Assembly (NCBI RefSeq): GCF_021730395.1
Contig: NC_069370.1
Span: 70,139,501-70,203,500 of the forward strand
From: Mercenaria mercenaria
Lineage: Eukaryota > Mollusca > Bivalvia > Venerida > Veneridae
Length of the DNA: 64,000 nucleotides
Direction of reading: 5' to 3'
Within the stretch, counting starts at the first letter, position 1. Every line of letters begins with the position of its first letter. The translations under genes and the position numbers were made by a program. This document shows, piece after piece, positions 26,339-37,480 of this stretch. Below the pieces are notes generated by a model. It searched no databases. It worked only from the letters and a program-made list of their open reading frames with translations, and had not been told where the DNA came from.

Positions 26339-27321
26339 CGGGGGTCCTGCAAAAAGTTCTGTCAGTAATGGGCTTCCGTAGTTTTATCCCAGGTATTTTT
26401 AAAACGCTTCATTGCACTACACTAGCTAATGATATCCAAATGACCGCGTTATTTCAAATTGAAATACATGAAGTCATATACACTGACCACAATTTACTTG
26501 TCACATTGTAAAATGGACGAAATGACTGAAATTCGTCTAGCTATATTCAATGCCGCATCAGGATGAATTGTGTGGTATATAATATTATGGACCTCAGGCC
26601 ATTTCAATGCGCACAGGTTTAGGTAGTTAAAGCTTGTGGTCAAACAGGATGCGCGATTGTCGGTGAAAGATATAACCGGTGACGAAACCTGTGTGCAAAT
26701 GCTTGAGCCACAGAGAAGGGTTGATAATAAGCCCTGAAAGCAAAAAAAAAACAAACAAAAAAACGCCCTGCCCTATATTGCAAAGAGAACCATAAGTTCG
26801 CAAAAGATGTTGTATGCATTTTTTTTCCTTTTTCAATTCTAGTGGGCCGGTCGTTCAAGTGCCTGGTCCATCTTGTCATACAGTCACTGGACAATTCTAT
26901 AAGAACTCTGTACTGAAAAAACTGAAAAGGTTTTACAATAAGAAACGTCCAAGCAAAGGATGGTCAGGAGTGCGAGGTTGTGAAGTTATTCTTGGCTTCT
27001 GAAAAGGTGGAAGCTGTAAACCATCCGCCTTATTCAAATGACCTGAGTCCCAGTGACTTTTTTATTTCCAAGGCTAAAGAAAATGCTTTCTGGAAAGAAA
27101 TATAAGTCCAGAAGTTCTCTCTTGGCAGCGCCATTTATCAGTGTCTCAAACAGATACCAAAATAAGACTATTTATCCGCTTTTCGCGATTGGGTGAAAAG
27201 GCTACAAAATGTGTTTCGGTAAAGGGGGAATACTTTGAAGGTTTGTAATAAAAATAATTTTGATAAAACGTAACACTTCAGAAATTCGAACCCAATGACA
27301 GAACTTTTTGCAGGACCCTCG
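26339..27321 (+). mobile_element. Mariner-like DNA transposon, internally deleted
   Basis: Flanked by TA (26337-26338 and 27322-27323). The terminal inverted repeats share GGGTCCTGCAAAAAGTTCTG, followed by TCA on the left and inverted at the right end. At 983 bp it is shorter than the usual 1.2-1.3 kb. Transposase pieces are visible on the plus strand: DITGDETCVQ with the first catalytic aspartate (about 26660-26700), TVTGQFYKNSVLKKLKRFY (about 26880-26940), and HPPYSNDLSPSDFF with the last aspartate motif (about 27020-27062), then the carboxy-terminal DWVKRLQKC. The amino-terminal helix-turn-helix part is missing and frames are interrupted, so it is inactive. Confidence 0.85.
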
Positions 27322-28433
27322 TATGAAACTTTCGAATAAGTCACATTTATACATGTTATCAACAAAAGAAATCTCTAGAAATTTCAGTTAGACGCTTTTA
27401 TGATCTGGTCATCTTTACAGACAAAATCATTAGTTTAGTTAAATTAAAGTTTCTACAAAAAATTAAATATTACCAGAAATGGAGGTAAATTGTGGGAATT
27501 ATTTCTGCAGTGGTGTTGGATAATTCAAAATGGTTTTTTTTTACTATTAAACTTTATTAAAGCTACATTACCAGGATCAGTGAGGACTTTATTCAGTGGT
27601 TTCAGGTATTCATTCTACATTCTTATATGCTTGTTTCTGTTAAAACACGCTTGTAAACACTAAATGACGTCACGTTAACGTGCAATGACGTCAATGTTTT
27701 TGTTGCGAGCAAGAAAGAGAGCTACTATATTTTATCTTCTGTTTTAGATTAAGAGCATATTAGAATCGAAATATTGTATAGCAAAATCGTGTTTTACCCA
27801 AATTAATACACTCTAATTCGGTTATACGTCACCAGAATAATTCACTCTGGCTACGCCCTCTTGAAATTATTCCGCGGACGTATAATCTCTTTCCGTGTAT
27901 TAATAACATTACGTATACATTATTTCTTAATCAATATTACATTCGTAGATGTCTTAGAATTAACTTTGTTATTATTTAAAGTCTGTTGTTGGCTGTTTTT
28001 TCTTCTTCTAGCAACATCTTGCTTTTAGCAACTGTTTAGGAGGTAACACTTAATATTAAGCAGAAGCATGTTTAGATTAATTAGATGACGAATGATTTAT
28101 ACGTCCCGCGACATATTTTCGCTCATGTGACGTCAAACCGTGGCGCACTGCATTTCTGCTTATTTCCCCCGTACATATATTCCGAGCTTTGATGTCAATC
28201 CCATCTTATACCTCGGACGAGCAAAGTGCATGAAAAATGAAAAAGGGCTATAACTCAAAATTTACTTATTTATGCACACTTAACTCCCGAGGATAACAAT
28301 TTCTGTATTTAAAATAACGTTCCTTTGATGAAGCTACATAACAACATTCCAATTCCGACGAATTCTATTGAATCCAAAAGCTAATCGTCTTTTCACATAT
28401 ACAACGTCAGCATAGTGCGTCAGAACGTTTGGT
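27322..28433. other. Intergenic, possible eroded hairpin element
   Basis: No gene seen. Between about 27660 and 27900 there are several TGACGTCA-type sites and an imperfect inverted pair around TACGTCACCAGAATAATT and ATTATTCCGCGGACGTA, which may be an eroded foldback element. Confidence 0.35.
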
Positions 28434-28448
28434 ATTCTAAAATTCGCC

Positions 28449-28702
28449 AGGGGGCTTCCGTGGCAGAGTGGTTAAAGTCGCTGACTTTAAATTACTTGCC
28501 CCTCAACGGGGCGTTGAATTCTTCATGTGAAGAAACCATCCAGCTGGCTTAATGAAGGTCGGTGGTTCTGCCCAGGTCCCCGCCCGTGATGAAATAATGC
28601 ACGGAGGAGCACCTGGGTCTTCCTCCACCATCAAAGCTAGAAAGTCGCCATATGACCTATAATTGTGTCGGTGCGACGTTAAACCCAATCAAACAAAACA
28701 AA
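28449..28702 (+). mobile_element. tRNA-derived SINE, copy 1
   Basis: The tRNA-like head GGCTTCCGTGGCAGAGTGG carries an A-box-like segment, and the tail ends in GTGCGACGTTAAACCCAA followed by an A-rich end. A target-site duplication of 15 bp with one mismatch flanks it (28434-28448 and 28703-28717). The design resembles the RUDI-type V-SINEs reported from bivalves. That name is recalled, not verified. Confidence 0.85.
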
Positions 28703-29032
28703 ATTCTAAAAATCGCCGATAAATGATCATTTTGTTCTTTCAGAGATCTATTATTTCAAAACTGTGAATAATATAATCAACAAGCAAATTCGATGAATTG
28801 GTATCCCCCGCCGAAAGGGTTTGTGGTGAGGAACGGCAAAACAGTATATCCAGCAAAAAGTTAAGGATGTTAATAAGAGGCAAATAATTTCATTAGTCAA
28901 AATCAATTTAACAGAAAATGAATGCTAGTTTTTGGTGTGTGTGTGTGGGGGGGGGGGGTTGCAGCAAGGGTGACTGGGTGAGGGTTTAAAACATCATATG
29001 TTGAATATAAATATTGATGGAAAATTAAAAAT

Positions 29033-29059
29033 GGGGGGGGGGGGGGGGGGGGGGGGGGG
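29033..29059. repeat. Poly-G tract (27 G)
   Basis: Uninterrupted G run within a tandem unit of the surrounding element. Confidence 0.9.
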
Positions 29060-29185
29060 TGATGCATGCTTGGAGTGGTGGGCATGACTGGGTGGAGGAG
29101 TGAGATGGGGGAATGGTACAACTTTGCATGTTGATAAATATTCATGGAAGGTTTGAAAAAAAAGGAATGAAAAATAATCTTTTTT

Positions 29186-29187
<2 letters not shown>

Positions 29188-29218
<31 letters not shown>
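29188..29218. repeat. Poly-G tract (31 G)
   Basis: Uninterrupted G run at the equivalent place in the next tandem unit. Confidence 0.9.
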
Positions 29219-29219
<1 letters not shown>

Positions 29220-29978
29220 GTGACCAAGGCAAGGCGGTGACCAGGTGTGGGTACACAACTTCACATGTTTATAATAAATGTTCATGGAAAAAAATGAAAG
29301 ACGTTTAATGAAATTCTACCAATTTGTTGGTTTGTTATGTACAAATCTGTAGATTTTTAAACAATTAAAGGGCAATAACTCTAAGGAAAATTGACCAATC
29401 AAAAAAAATGACAGGCATCATCAAAGTATGTTGGTTCATATTTATTTCAAGTTTCATGAAATTCTACCAGCTTGTTACTGAGAAATTGCTGCAGACGTGG
29501 ATTATTCATTAAATCAAGGGCAATAAAGGGAAATTGACCAATCAAAAAAACAAACTTGACGGGCATCATCGCAGTATGTTGGTGCATGTTTATTTCAAGT
29601 TTTATGAAATTCTACATGATAGTTACTGAGAAATGGCTGCGGACGGACATTTTTGGGCAGTTTTCATTAAATCAAGGGCAATAACTCTAAGGAAAATTGA
29701 CCAATCAAAAAAAAAAACTTGACGGGCATCATTGCAGTATGTTGGTTCATGTTTATTTCAAGTTTCATGAAATTCTACCAGCTAGTTACGGAGATATGGC
29801 TGCGGACGGACGGACGGACGTCCGGACGCACGGACGTGACGGACGGACAACGCCATTTCAATACCCCCTCCCGATTTCATCGGCGGGGGATAATTAAAAC
29901 AGTGAAAAAGGGGAAAGAAAACAAAGCTCCGGTCTCCACGCAATTAAAAACATCCTAGTATTTTTGCAAATGGAAATG

Positions 29979-29984
29979 TTTATT
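29979..29984 (-). terminator. Polyadenylation signal AATAAA of LRR-TM gene 2
   Basis: TTTATT on the plus strand, about 50 bp downstream of the stop codon of the minus-strand gene. No equally clear signal was seen for gene 1. Confidence 0.55.
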
Positions 29985-30032
29985 GTCATGTAATTTGAAT
30001 AAAAAACAACAACTTTACATAACATTCAACCA

Positions 30033-30354
30033 TTAAACGTCAAATTCTCTGTTTATATCAGTTTTAAGTAATTGTTTGTTATCTGACATTGTTACCCTAG
30101 TATCATCATCATCATCATCACGAGAATAAACTATCACATAATCACCTCCGTCATCTCCCCTGGCTGCCCTCTTTCGCCTCTTTCGACGCCGACGATTTCG
30201 TATGACGAAAAACACCAAGCCAGAGAATGCTATAACAACAAGAACACATAACAAAACGACGAATAGAATTTTCACTAGAGGGGTGCCACATGTCAACTCT
30301 TCTGGTGCCAATGTTATCAGATTTCGGCCGCTGACCTTTGACGGATAGGAACAT
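30033..30354 (-). CDS. LRR-TM gene 2, terminal exon (membrane helix and tail)
   Basis: The acceptor TTTATTGCAG precedes 30354. The exon carries the last LRRCT cysteines (CSYPS and LTCG), a membrane helix of about 23 residues, a basic run, then GGDYVIVYSRD, an aspartate stretch, DNKQLL and REFDV. An AATAAA signal on the minus strand lies about 50 bp after the stop (29979-29984). Confidence 0.9.
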
Positions 30355-33300
30355 CTGCAATAAAGTTGTATTTTCAATGTGTTTCTAAATAATACACTGC
30401 TATAACCTTAAATATAGTAACTACTTATGCATATTTGTAATAAAGTTGTCAAAATCATATTTGGCGGAATACAAAGACAAATAATGACAGAAACCACGAA
30501 TCTGTCGAACACCTGTACAGCGATCAATTTTGCAAAGAATTGAATAAACGATATTTCTATTATTGGAACACCAGTACCCTCTCATTTCGCACTTAGATAA
30601 CTACAATAATTTCTTCTACCTATTAAGAATATGTCAAAAACAAATATTTATGTAATATTACATGATTCATAATATAAATCACTGGTCTAAAGTGTGTGCT
30701 ATTGACCGGGCTATATATAGCTCAAAACAAACTTTTGTTGAGACAAAGACAAAGCGTCAATAAAACATAGTAATGTATTTCTGATATGAAGTAATAAAAC
30801 ACTTATTAAATAGCTGGCCGATCATGTCATTCAAAGATAAAACAAGAGCTGTCGGATGACAGCGCGCTCGACTATTCGAAGAATTGATTGAAGAATGGGG
30901 TCAAAATATTTCTACAGATATTCAGACAAAAGAAAAAAATACATTAGACAAACAATGTTCCCATATTTGTGGATTTTGATAAGTCTTGCACTAAATGGCA
31001 ATGTGTGAACCAATTTCAAAGTCCAAAAAGGGCCATTATTCAGCCAAAATAGTTGTCAGAGTTATGTACACTTCCCTACAGATGGAAATCATGATGATAA
31101 ACAAGTGTTCAAAGTTTAAAAGCCATATGTCAAATAGTTTTTACAAAACGTGGACTTGTATGAAATCAGAACCAATTTCCAAGTCCAAAAAGGGCAATAA
31201 TTAAGCCAAAATATATGACAGAGTTATGTACTCTTTCCTACAGATAGAGACTATTATACTGAATAAGTGATAAAAGTTTCAAAGCCATATGTCAAACACT
31301 TTACACAAAATATAAACTGGTAGGAAAAACTTAACCAAGATTTCTAAGTCAAAAGGGGCCATAATTTAGTCAAAATCCTTGATGAAGTTATGTATTCTTG
31401 CCTATAACTGGACATGGTGATGGTAAACATGTGTTGAAAGTTTCAAAGCTTTATCTTCAAAGACTTTGTCAAAATATGAACTGGTACGAAAAACTTAACC
31501 CAGATTTCTAAGTCAAAAAGGGCCATAATTCAGCCGAAATCCTTGATGGAGTAATGTGCTCTTGCCTATAACTGGACATGGCTATGGTAAACAAGTGTTG
31601 AAAGTTTCAAAGCTTTATCTCAAAAGACTTTGTCAAAATATGAACTGGTACGAAAATTTCTAAGTCGAAAGGGGCCATAATTCAGCCAAAATCCTTGACG
31701 GAGTTATGTACTCTTGCCTATAACTGGACATGGTGATGATAAACAAGTGTTGAAAGTTTCAAAGCTTTATCTCAAAGACTTTGTCAAAATATGAACTGGT
31801 ACGAAAAACTTAACCATGATTTCTAAGTCAAAAGGGGCCATAATTCAGCCAAAATCCCTGATGGAGTTATGTACTCTTGCCTATAACTGGCCATGGTGAT
31901 GGTAAACAAGTGTTGAAAGTTTCAAAGCTTTATCTCAAAAGACTTTGTCAAAATGTGGACTGGTACGAAAAACTTAACCAAGGTGTGACGCCGACGCCGA
32001 CACCGACGCCGACGCCGACGCCGTGGTGAGTAGGATAGCTCTACTTATTCTTCGAATAGTCGAGCTAAAAACCATTGCCCTTTTGTCATTTGGACCTCGG
32101 GCAATAGTTTTCACTACAGACAAGTTTAAATTATCTTAACTAATATTAACACGAAGGAAACATAACAGTGATATCCTATTCAAGATATATGGTCCTTTTA
32201 CGGGCCGTATACGTACTAGTAAACTGATCTTACGTGAATGTGTAGTTTTTCTTCTGAAAGTCGTTGTCTCTAGATACTATCCACCGCATTCTACAGTCGC
32301 AGTGAAGTCTGTTATTTGACATGTCAACCACCTTAAGGTCATCTAGTTTTAGCGGTAAACTGTCCTCATTGAACCGCAGTATATCGTTGTCCCTGTACAA
32401 GACACATATATATGCTAAGCAATCGAAACTAAAATCATATGAAACTGGTATGACCTAACGTCGTAAAACAATTGCAAACAACAGTGTACTTTGAAAACAA
32501 CGTTCATGGATTCACAAAAAGCTTCCTCGATTTTTAAAATCGAAAGATTTCTAAAGCAGTTTCTGGGCTGTTCTCTCGAATTATTTTTGGTAAATGTACC
32601 TCTGCTGCTTTCTAAGAGCTTACTAGTGTGATTAATAGCAAATGAATCTTAACATGTAGTCTACCCGATTTTGTTTATATTTGAAATCACATTATTAAGA
32701 AAAGATATTGACAGCAATTTTTTCCTATCACAAGTGTATTTTGATTACATGCTATTTGTAATCTGTTCTAACACTGGAATGTTTTCAAAAGTCAAAGAAA
32801 CCAAACTGGTCGTTTTTTTAAGTTATTTTACGTAAAGTAATAATCGTGTTGATGAATCTACATGACTTTTGCAGCTGTTATTGATATTTTACAACAAATA
32901 CTGAGATACATGACTGCATTGCATTTAAGATAGATAGATTACTTTTCCATCGCATTAAAACACCATGTATATAACGGATTAAGGTTAACAAGCGCTTTTC
33001 ACTTAACAATGTATAATCTATAAACATTAAACAGGTAGGTTCCCTTGAGTAAAGAGGATTAAGATCCAATCTCAACGTTAAATGTTGTTTTCTTTGTTTA
33101 AAATGTATTTTCAAAGAAAGATGTGTAACATTTGACACTTCTATTTTCACATTTAAATTGCTGGCAATTTACCTAAGATATAGTTCCTGCAAGTTATCTG
33201 CGTAGTCCTCAACATCATCTCTTATTTCGATCGTTTCCATCCCGTTACTATCAAGTATCCAAGTGACCAGCTCTGGCATGTACGGTATTTCATTCAATAC

Positions 33301-34461
33301 AGATATTCTATTGTGACTTAAGTCCAAAATCTTTAGAGCAGGCAACATTCGGAATGCTCCCTTCTTAAACGTCTGTAGTTGGTTCCAGCTGAGATCGAGG
33401 TATTCCAGAGAACGAACATCAAACGAGTCTATTTCAAGTTCACTTATTCCACAATGAGACAAGTCTAAATGCGCGAGTTCGGGCAGCTCCATGAAACTAA
33501 ATGTGTCCTTCTGCACCAGCCTCAAAGGATTGCCCCTCAGTATTAAGTGTAGTAATTTTCTTAAATCCGTGAAAACCATGTCATTTAGACTGCGACCGGA
33601 AATGAGATTGTTTGAGAGATCAAGGAACACGAGGTGTGTAAAATCATTGAATGTGTTCTCTTGTATCACAGAGACATGATTATTTGACAAGTTTAACGAT
33701 GAAAGTGATTTGCCCAAGGTATGTCGATTTATTAAAGATATATTCCTTATATGGTTGTTAGAAACATCTAGTGTTTCTATTTGAATTGGAATTTCTTCAG
33801 CAGCTGGTATGTCAAAAAGACCAATACCGCTGCAGTTAAAAATAGTTTCAGTATGACGGCATTTACCAGATTTGTCTACTGTCATTTCCACGGCAAGAAC
33901 TGATGAAATGGATAAAATTATGCACAACACGTTCGAACTCTGTCCCGGAGACATTTTGTGTATATTAGTCTGAAAATGTAAACATATTTATTTGGTTCTT
34001 ACATACATTTACTTGATAATGATAGTTTCAAATTCTTTACATGTAAATGGGATTATAAATATATATCTAGTAAGGAAGGGATGCTTAAATAAGTGCATTT
34101 GACGTATTTGTTGAATTAATGGTAATAACTCCCAAATACTAGATAATTTTAATATCAGATGTAGTGATACATGTATTATCTGAATCATCAAATGTTTTAC
34201 TTCACCTGATGTATGCGAAGGGGCCTCCGTGGCCAAGTGGTCAAGGTCGCTGACTTCGTCATCATTGATTTGGGTTCGAGCATCGAAAATCGGTGGTTTC
34301 TTCTCCGTGATGCACAGATGGACACCAGAGGTCTTCCTCCACCATACGAAGCTGATAAATCGCAGTATGACCTATAATTGTGACGTTAACGTGTGAAGTT
34401 AATGTTTGAAATAATACTTTATAAAGGAAATAAATGAAAATAGGAATAACGAAATCTTACC
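30033..34461 (-). CDS. LRR-TM gene 2: leucine-rich-repeat transmembrane protein, 4 exons
   Basis: Tandem paralogue of LRR-TM gene 1, also 420 residues. Minus-strand exons: a 5' untranslated exon ending at 34461 (CAG|GTAAGA), 33969-33173 with the ATG at 33954, 32392-32234, and 30354-30033. Coding length sums to 1263 nt as in gene 1, although individual exons differ by 3-6 nt. The protein has a signal peptide (ends about SSVLAVE), an LRRNT-like cap, about ten LRRs, an LRRCT cap (CDCRMRW), one membrane helix, a basic run (RNRRRRKRRKR) and a tail ending REFDV. Intron 3 contains a tandem-cored element and intron 1 a SINE. A surface receptor or adhesion role is inferred from architecture; the ligand is unknown. 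Confidence 0.9.
30841..32067 (+). mobile_element. Tandem-cored element with AACAAG start, second family, in intron 3 of LRR-TM gene 2
   Basis: Begins AACAAGAG followed by the hairpin GCTGTCGGATGACAGC. The inverted pair GCTCGACTATTCGAAGAAT (30866-30884) and ATTCTTCGAATAGTCGAGC (32047-32065) brackets five to six units of about 165 bp (phrase TATGAACTGGTACGAAAAAC). The 3' part is GACGCCGACGCCGACGCC. The layout is the same as the elements at 14.8 and 28.8 kb, with different sequence. Confidence 0.7.
32234..32392 (-). CDS. LRR-TM gene 2, exon 3 (last LRRs and LRRCT start)
   Basis: 159 nt between the acceptor TTGTACAG and the donor CAC|GTAAGATC. It encodes DNDILRF... to KKNYTF plus two bases. The end of this exon is the single-copy counterpart of the unit amplified in gene 1. 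Confidence 0.88.
32393..33172 (-). other. Intron 2 of LRR-TM gene 2
   Basis: Bounded by the donor TAG|GTAAAT and the acceptor TTGTACAG. A 90-codon frame at 32878-33150 is intronic and not recognised. Nothing else seen. Confidence 0.7.
33173..33969 (-). CDS. LRR-TM gene 2, exon 2 (signal peptide and LRRs)
   Basis: The acceptor CATTTTCAG precedes 33969, and the ATG is at 33954-33952. It encodes the signal peptide, the GKCRHTETIFNCSG cap and about eight LRRs, ending LYL plus two bases at the donor TAG|GTAAAT. Phase is identical to gene 1. Confidence 0.9.
34220..34391 (+). mobile_element. tRNA-derived SINE, copy 2 (shortened)
   Basis: The head GGCCTCCGTGGCCAAGTGG is followed by a B-box-like GGGTTCGAGC, and the body matches the other copies (GTCTTCCTCCACCAT, TATGACCTATAATTGTG). 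It is missing part of the middle and the usual end. It lies within intron 1 of LRR-TM gene 2. Confidence 0.75.
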
Positions 34462-35459
34462 TGATGACAATGATATCAAAACGAAAAATCACATGCAAAA
34501 CGGAAAAGTATTTTGTTTTCAATACAATTATAAAATTACAGGTATGTTATTATTAAAGTGGTCCGTCCTGATGTAACCCGTCTAAAACTATTCGGACTCC
34601 GTTCAAAAAAGAGGCCCGTCCTGATGTAGCTTAGTGATTTCGGTAGAGTATCACATATTAAGTTGGCGATAGAAGCAACGTCTGCGAACGTATATTCTTC
34701 AATTATTCATCTGGAATAGTGAAAATAAAACGTTGCAGACAGTAGAAATTATTTTCGAAAGTTTATTCCTTATCAAATCGAAAAAAAAAATCTAATATAA
34801 TTTTATTCAAATTGCCAGAATATAAACATTTGTATACTTCAGATTGGCTAATATTCGCAGTAGTTTAATTTTCTCGTTTATCTTTTATTAGAAAGATTCG
34901 CGTATTTTAAACGGATGTGAATATGAAAAACAGGTGCGAATTGTGAGCACCGCAAACAAGGTTGTTGTCTGTCAAATTGCGCAAAAATGACGCTTAAAAT
35001 CGCTGATCTTTAGTTATCATAAATGCCTGATCATCTCGACTATACTGAATTAAAGAACTTTTTTCTGCCTATGTAAAATATGTTATAGAATTCAAACTAT
35101 TTTCTGCTTCCTAAAATTGATCTGTTAAGTATGTAAAACATTTCTTAAATAGTGTTAAGAAAGAAGAATAATATTGGGTGTAATAAGATGGTTGATATAT
35201 TTATGTTACAATATTTCACTTTAATTCCCAGTGAATGTTACAAACCCCATTGTCGGGCCTTTAATTAAATCAGATTTAAACTTGAAATGATTGATAAAAC
35301 ATGATAACAAGACATTTTAAAGATAACGCCTAAACAATTGACATTACTGTAATGATACTAATTTTAGAATTTTAACGATAATTGAATATGTTCAAGTTTC
35401 CTCTATTTTAGTGAATTTTGTTTCGAATTACGTCACATCGACAACATTATTGGTCGTAT
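34462..35459. other. Upstream region of LRR-TM gene 2
   Basis: AT-rich. A short tandem duplication around 34560-34640 repeats GTCCGTCCTGATGTA/GCCCGTCCTGATGTA about 56 bp apart. The promoter is presumably here, but no core element is clear. Confidence 0.35.
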
Positions 35460-35646
35460 GGCTTTTCAGCTTTTGGCGGTGAAGACCCCAGTTTCATGCA
35501 TCGGGGAAGAACCTCTGAGCTTCCGTACGACAGGAAGATGTCTTCCCTACAGAAAAGAAAGCTTCGCCCAAGCAAAATTTCGAACGAACAGCGGTGAAGG
35601 GCAAGTGATTCGAAGTCAGTCACCTTAACTACTTGGTCATGTTCCG
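35460..35646 (-). mobile_element. Second type of tRNA-derived SINE (probable)
   Basis: Read on the minus strand it begins ATGACCAAGTAGTTAAGG followed by TGACTGACTTCG, a tRNA-like head close to that of the other SINEs, with a B-box-like GTTCGAAAT. The body differs from copies 1-3. No target duplication was identified. Confidence 0.5.
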
Positions 35647-36313
35647 TCTTATGTTGCCGTATCTTTAAAATACATCACATATTTTGTTGATATGAAGTGC
35701 AATCAAATTTAATCCAATCAAGCTACATTTAAGTAAATCACTTTCTCTATTGTGGCAACATTTGTGGAACACTAAATAAAGGTTAATTTTTAAGAATTAT
35801 TTGCCCGGCAAAGTGATATTATTCATGTAAGCGTACGCATCATAATATGGAATTGTATTTCTTTAACATTGAACCAGTTTCAAATAATAATGCATGACAA
35901 ATTCTAAAACATGATTTCAATATATGGCTTAAAATAAAATGTTTAAAAGAGCCAGAAGGCTAGCAACTATGGTTCTTATTCTTTTTGCGCATGCCTAAAG
36001 ACCATGGCGCATCTCCAGTGGAGCTTTTAACCCACTTCCCTTAATAATGAAGGTTGTATCCTGTCGCATCTTAAAGCTAAAAGAAACCGGATGACTTCCG
36101 GTTGTTTCAAACAAGATGGCGCAAAATTTTCTACCTGTGAAAAAAAAACGTGACTTTTTGCTGTATTTACTAGTTCCGAAATGTGATCAGATAAGAAACA
36201 GATTAAAATGAAAAGTAAACGATAGAGGTATATATTTACTGAGATAGAAGAGACTCATTATGAACTAATTGATTATTAAATGATTTATTTTCCGCAGATA
36301 TTAGCCGCCATCA

Positions 36314-37198
36314 ATGGGAAAACGAAATCGAAATAAATCGTCACCTGCACATAAACAGATCACCAAAAAGTATAGATTTGCTAAGTTCGAGGCTGAAGCT
36401 AATACTGATAGTGAAGGTTAGGGTACCGATTACTTTGAACCTATCGACTCCGATATTGACACTGATACCCCATCATTATCTACCACACCCACCACATCCA
36501 CTTCTTCAGAAATGAGGTTCACTCAAGAAGACATCAATGAACTTAGTGCTAAGTTAGCTCCCACATTGATCAAAGACTTAAAAGCAGAAGAGATTCTTAA
36601 AGATCTCAGACAAGAAATGGGGGATCTGATTCGCAAAGAGACACACGAACTTAGAGATGAGATCTTACATTTGAAAAGTGAAATCAAAAAATTAAAATCT
36701 GAAGTAAAATCAGCACACGCTGATCACGATGAACTGGCACAATATGGGCGAAGGATGCGCCTTGATATTTCCGGTATACCTGGTGACAGTGGCAAAGCTG
36801 ATGAGGATGTGGAGAAAAAGATTTTACAGCACGCTAAGAATGTTGGATTGACTCTAGAGTCGTCAGATATTGACAAATGCCACCGAAAAGGAAAGCCAGT
36901 TAGTAAATACAATCGTAAAGTAATTGTCAAATTTACGAACTCTAAAGCCAGGCAGAGAGTATATAGTGTTAGGAAGAAATTAGGCGATGGCATTTTTGTT
37001 CAAGAGAATTTAACTCCGTTTCGTGAATACCTTAATTATGAAACAAGGCAGCTTAAACGGGCAGGTCTTGTAACGAAGACCTGGGTTGCAGGATGCAAGG
37101 TGTTTGCGCAAGTGACCTGGGAGCCGACGGTTCGCCAAATCATGAATATGGACGACATCATTGCTATACGAGAAAGCAAAGCACCACCGAGTAACTGA
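36314..37198 (+). CDS. LINE ORF1-like protein (coiled coil plus RRM-like), one internal stop
   Basis: From the ATG at 36314 the frame runs to 37198, interrupted by one TAG at 36419-36421; the clean part starts at 36512 (228 residues). After a short basic start (MGKRNRNKSS) and an acidic serine/threonine-rich stretch comes a charged coiled coil (about residues 85-135 from 36314). Then comes an RRM-like domain typical of L1-type ORF1 proteins, with YGRRMRLDISGIP, DIDKCHRKGK, KVIVKFTNSKARQRVY and a C-terminal strand-rich part. Such proteins bind the element's RNA. No matching ORF2 follows directly; 37310 onward is hairpin MITE. It is either an orphan fragment of a LINE or a 5' remnant. Confidence 0.8.
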
Positions 37199-37315
37199 GT
37201 TTGACAGCTGTCAAAATATGTAAACAAACTTATCGAGCATCAATTCGTGACCATTGTTGACATATCTATTGTTCACTCAACCCTGCAGTATGGAAGCTAT
37301 CGTTACAAGTTTAAG

Positions 37316-37478
37316 AAATAAGTTCCCAAACGTGGTTTGTCGTAGAATAACCCGAGGTTTGAGTTCTTATGCGTAAGAATATGTCACGAAGGCCGTAGGC
37401 CTGAGTGATATATTATTTCACATAAGAACGAAAAACTCGGGTTATTCTACGATAAATCACACTTGGTAACTTATTATT
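37316..37478. mobile_element. Foldback MITE with 56-58 bp arms
   Basis: The left arm 37316-37371 and right arm 37421-37478 are inverted copies (GTCGTAGAATAACCCGAG against CTCGGGTTATTCTACGAT). The loop holds a further small inverted pair, CACGAAGGCCGTAGGCCTGAGTG. It is a plain non-autonomous hairpin element. Confidence 0.75.
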
Positions 37479-37480
37479 TC

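Larger units (their letters stand above)
28779..29895 (+). mobile_element. Tandem-cored element with AACAAG start, copy A
   Basis: Begins AACAAGCAAATTCGATGAAT (small palindrome AATTCGATGAATT), followed by TATCCCCCGCCGA, which returns inverted as TCGGCGGGGGATA near 29880. The core has two sets of tandem units: about 135 bp with poly-G tracts (28.99-29.30 kb) and about 155 bp (29.33-29.79 kb, phrase TTTATTTCAAGTTTCATGAA). The 3' part is GGACGGACGGACG. A second copy lies at 50922-51979. Confidence 0.65.

Noticed and set aside
26494-26894. Minus-strand frames of 69-86 codons in the mariner
   Set aside because: Shadows of the plus-strand transposase remnants.
28903-29256. Proline-rich open frames on the minus strand
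   Set aside because: Produced by poly-G tracts read as poly-proline inside a tandem-cored element.
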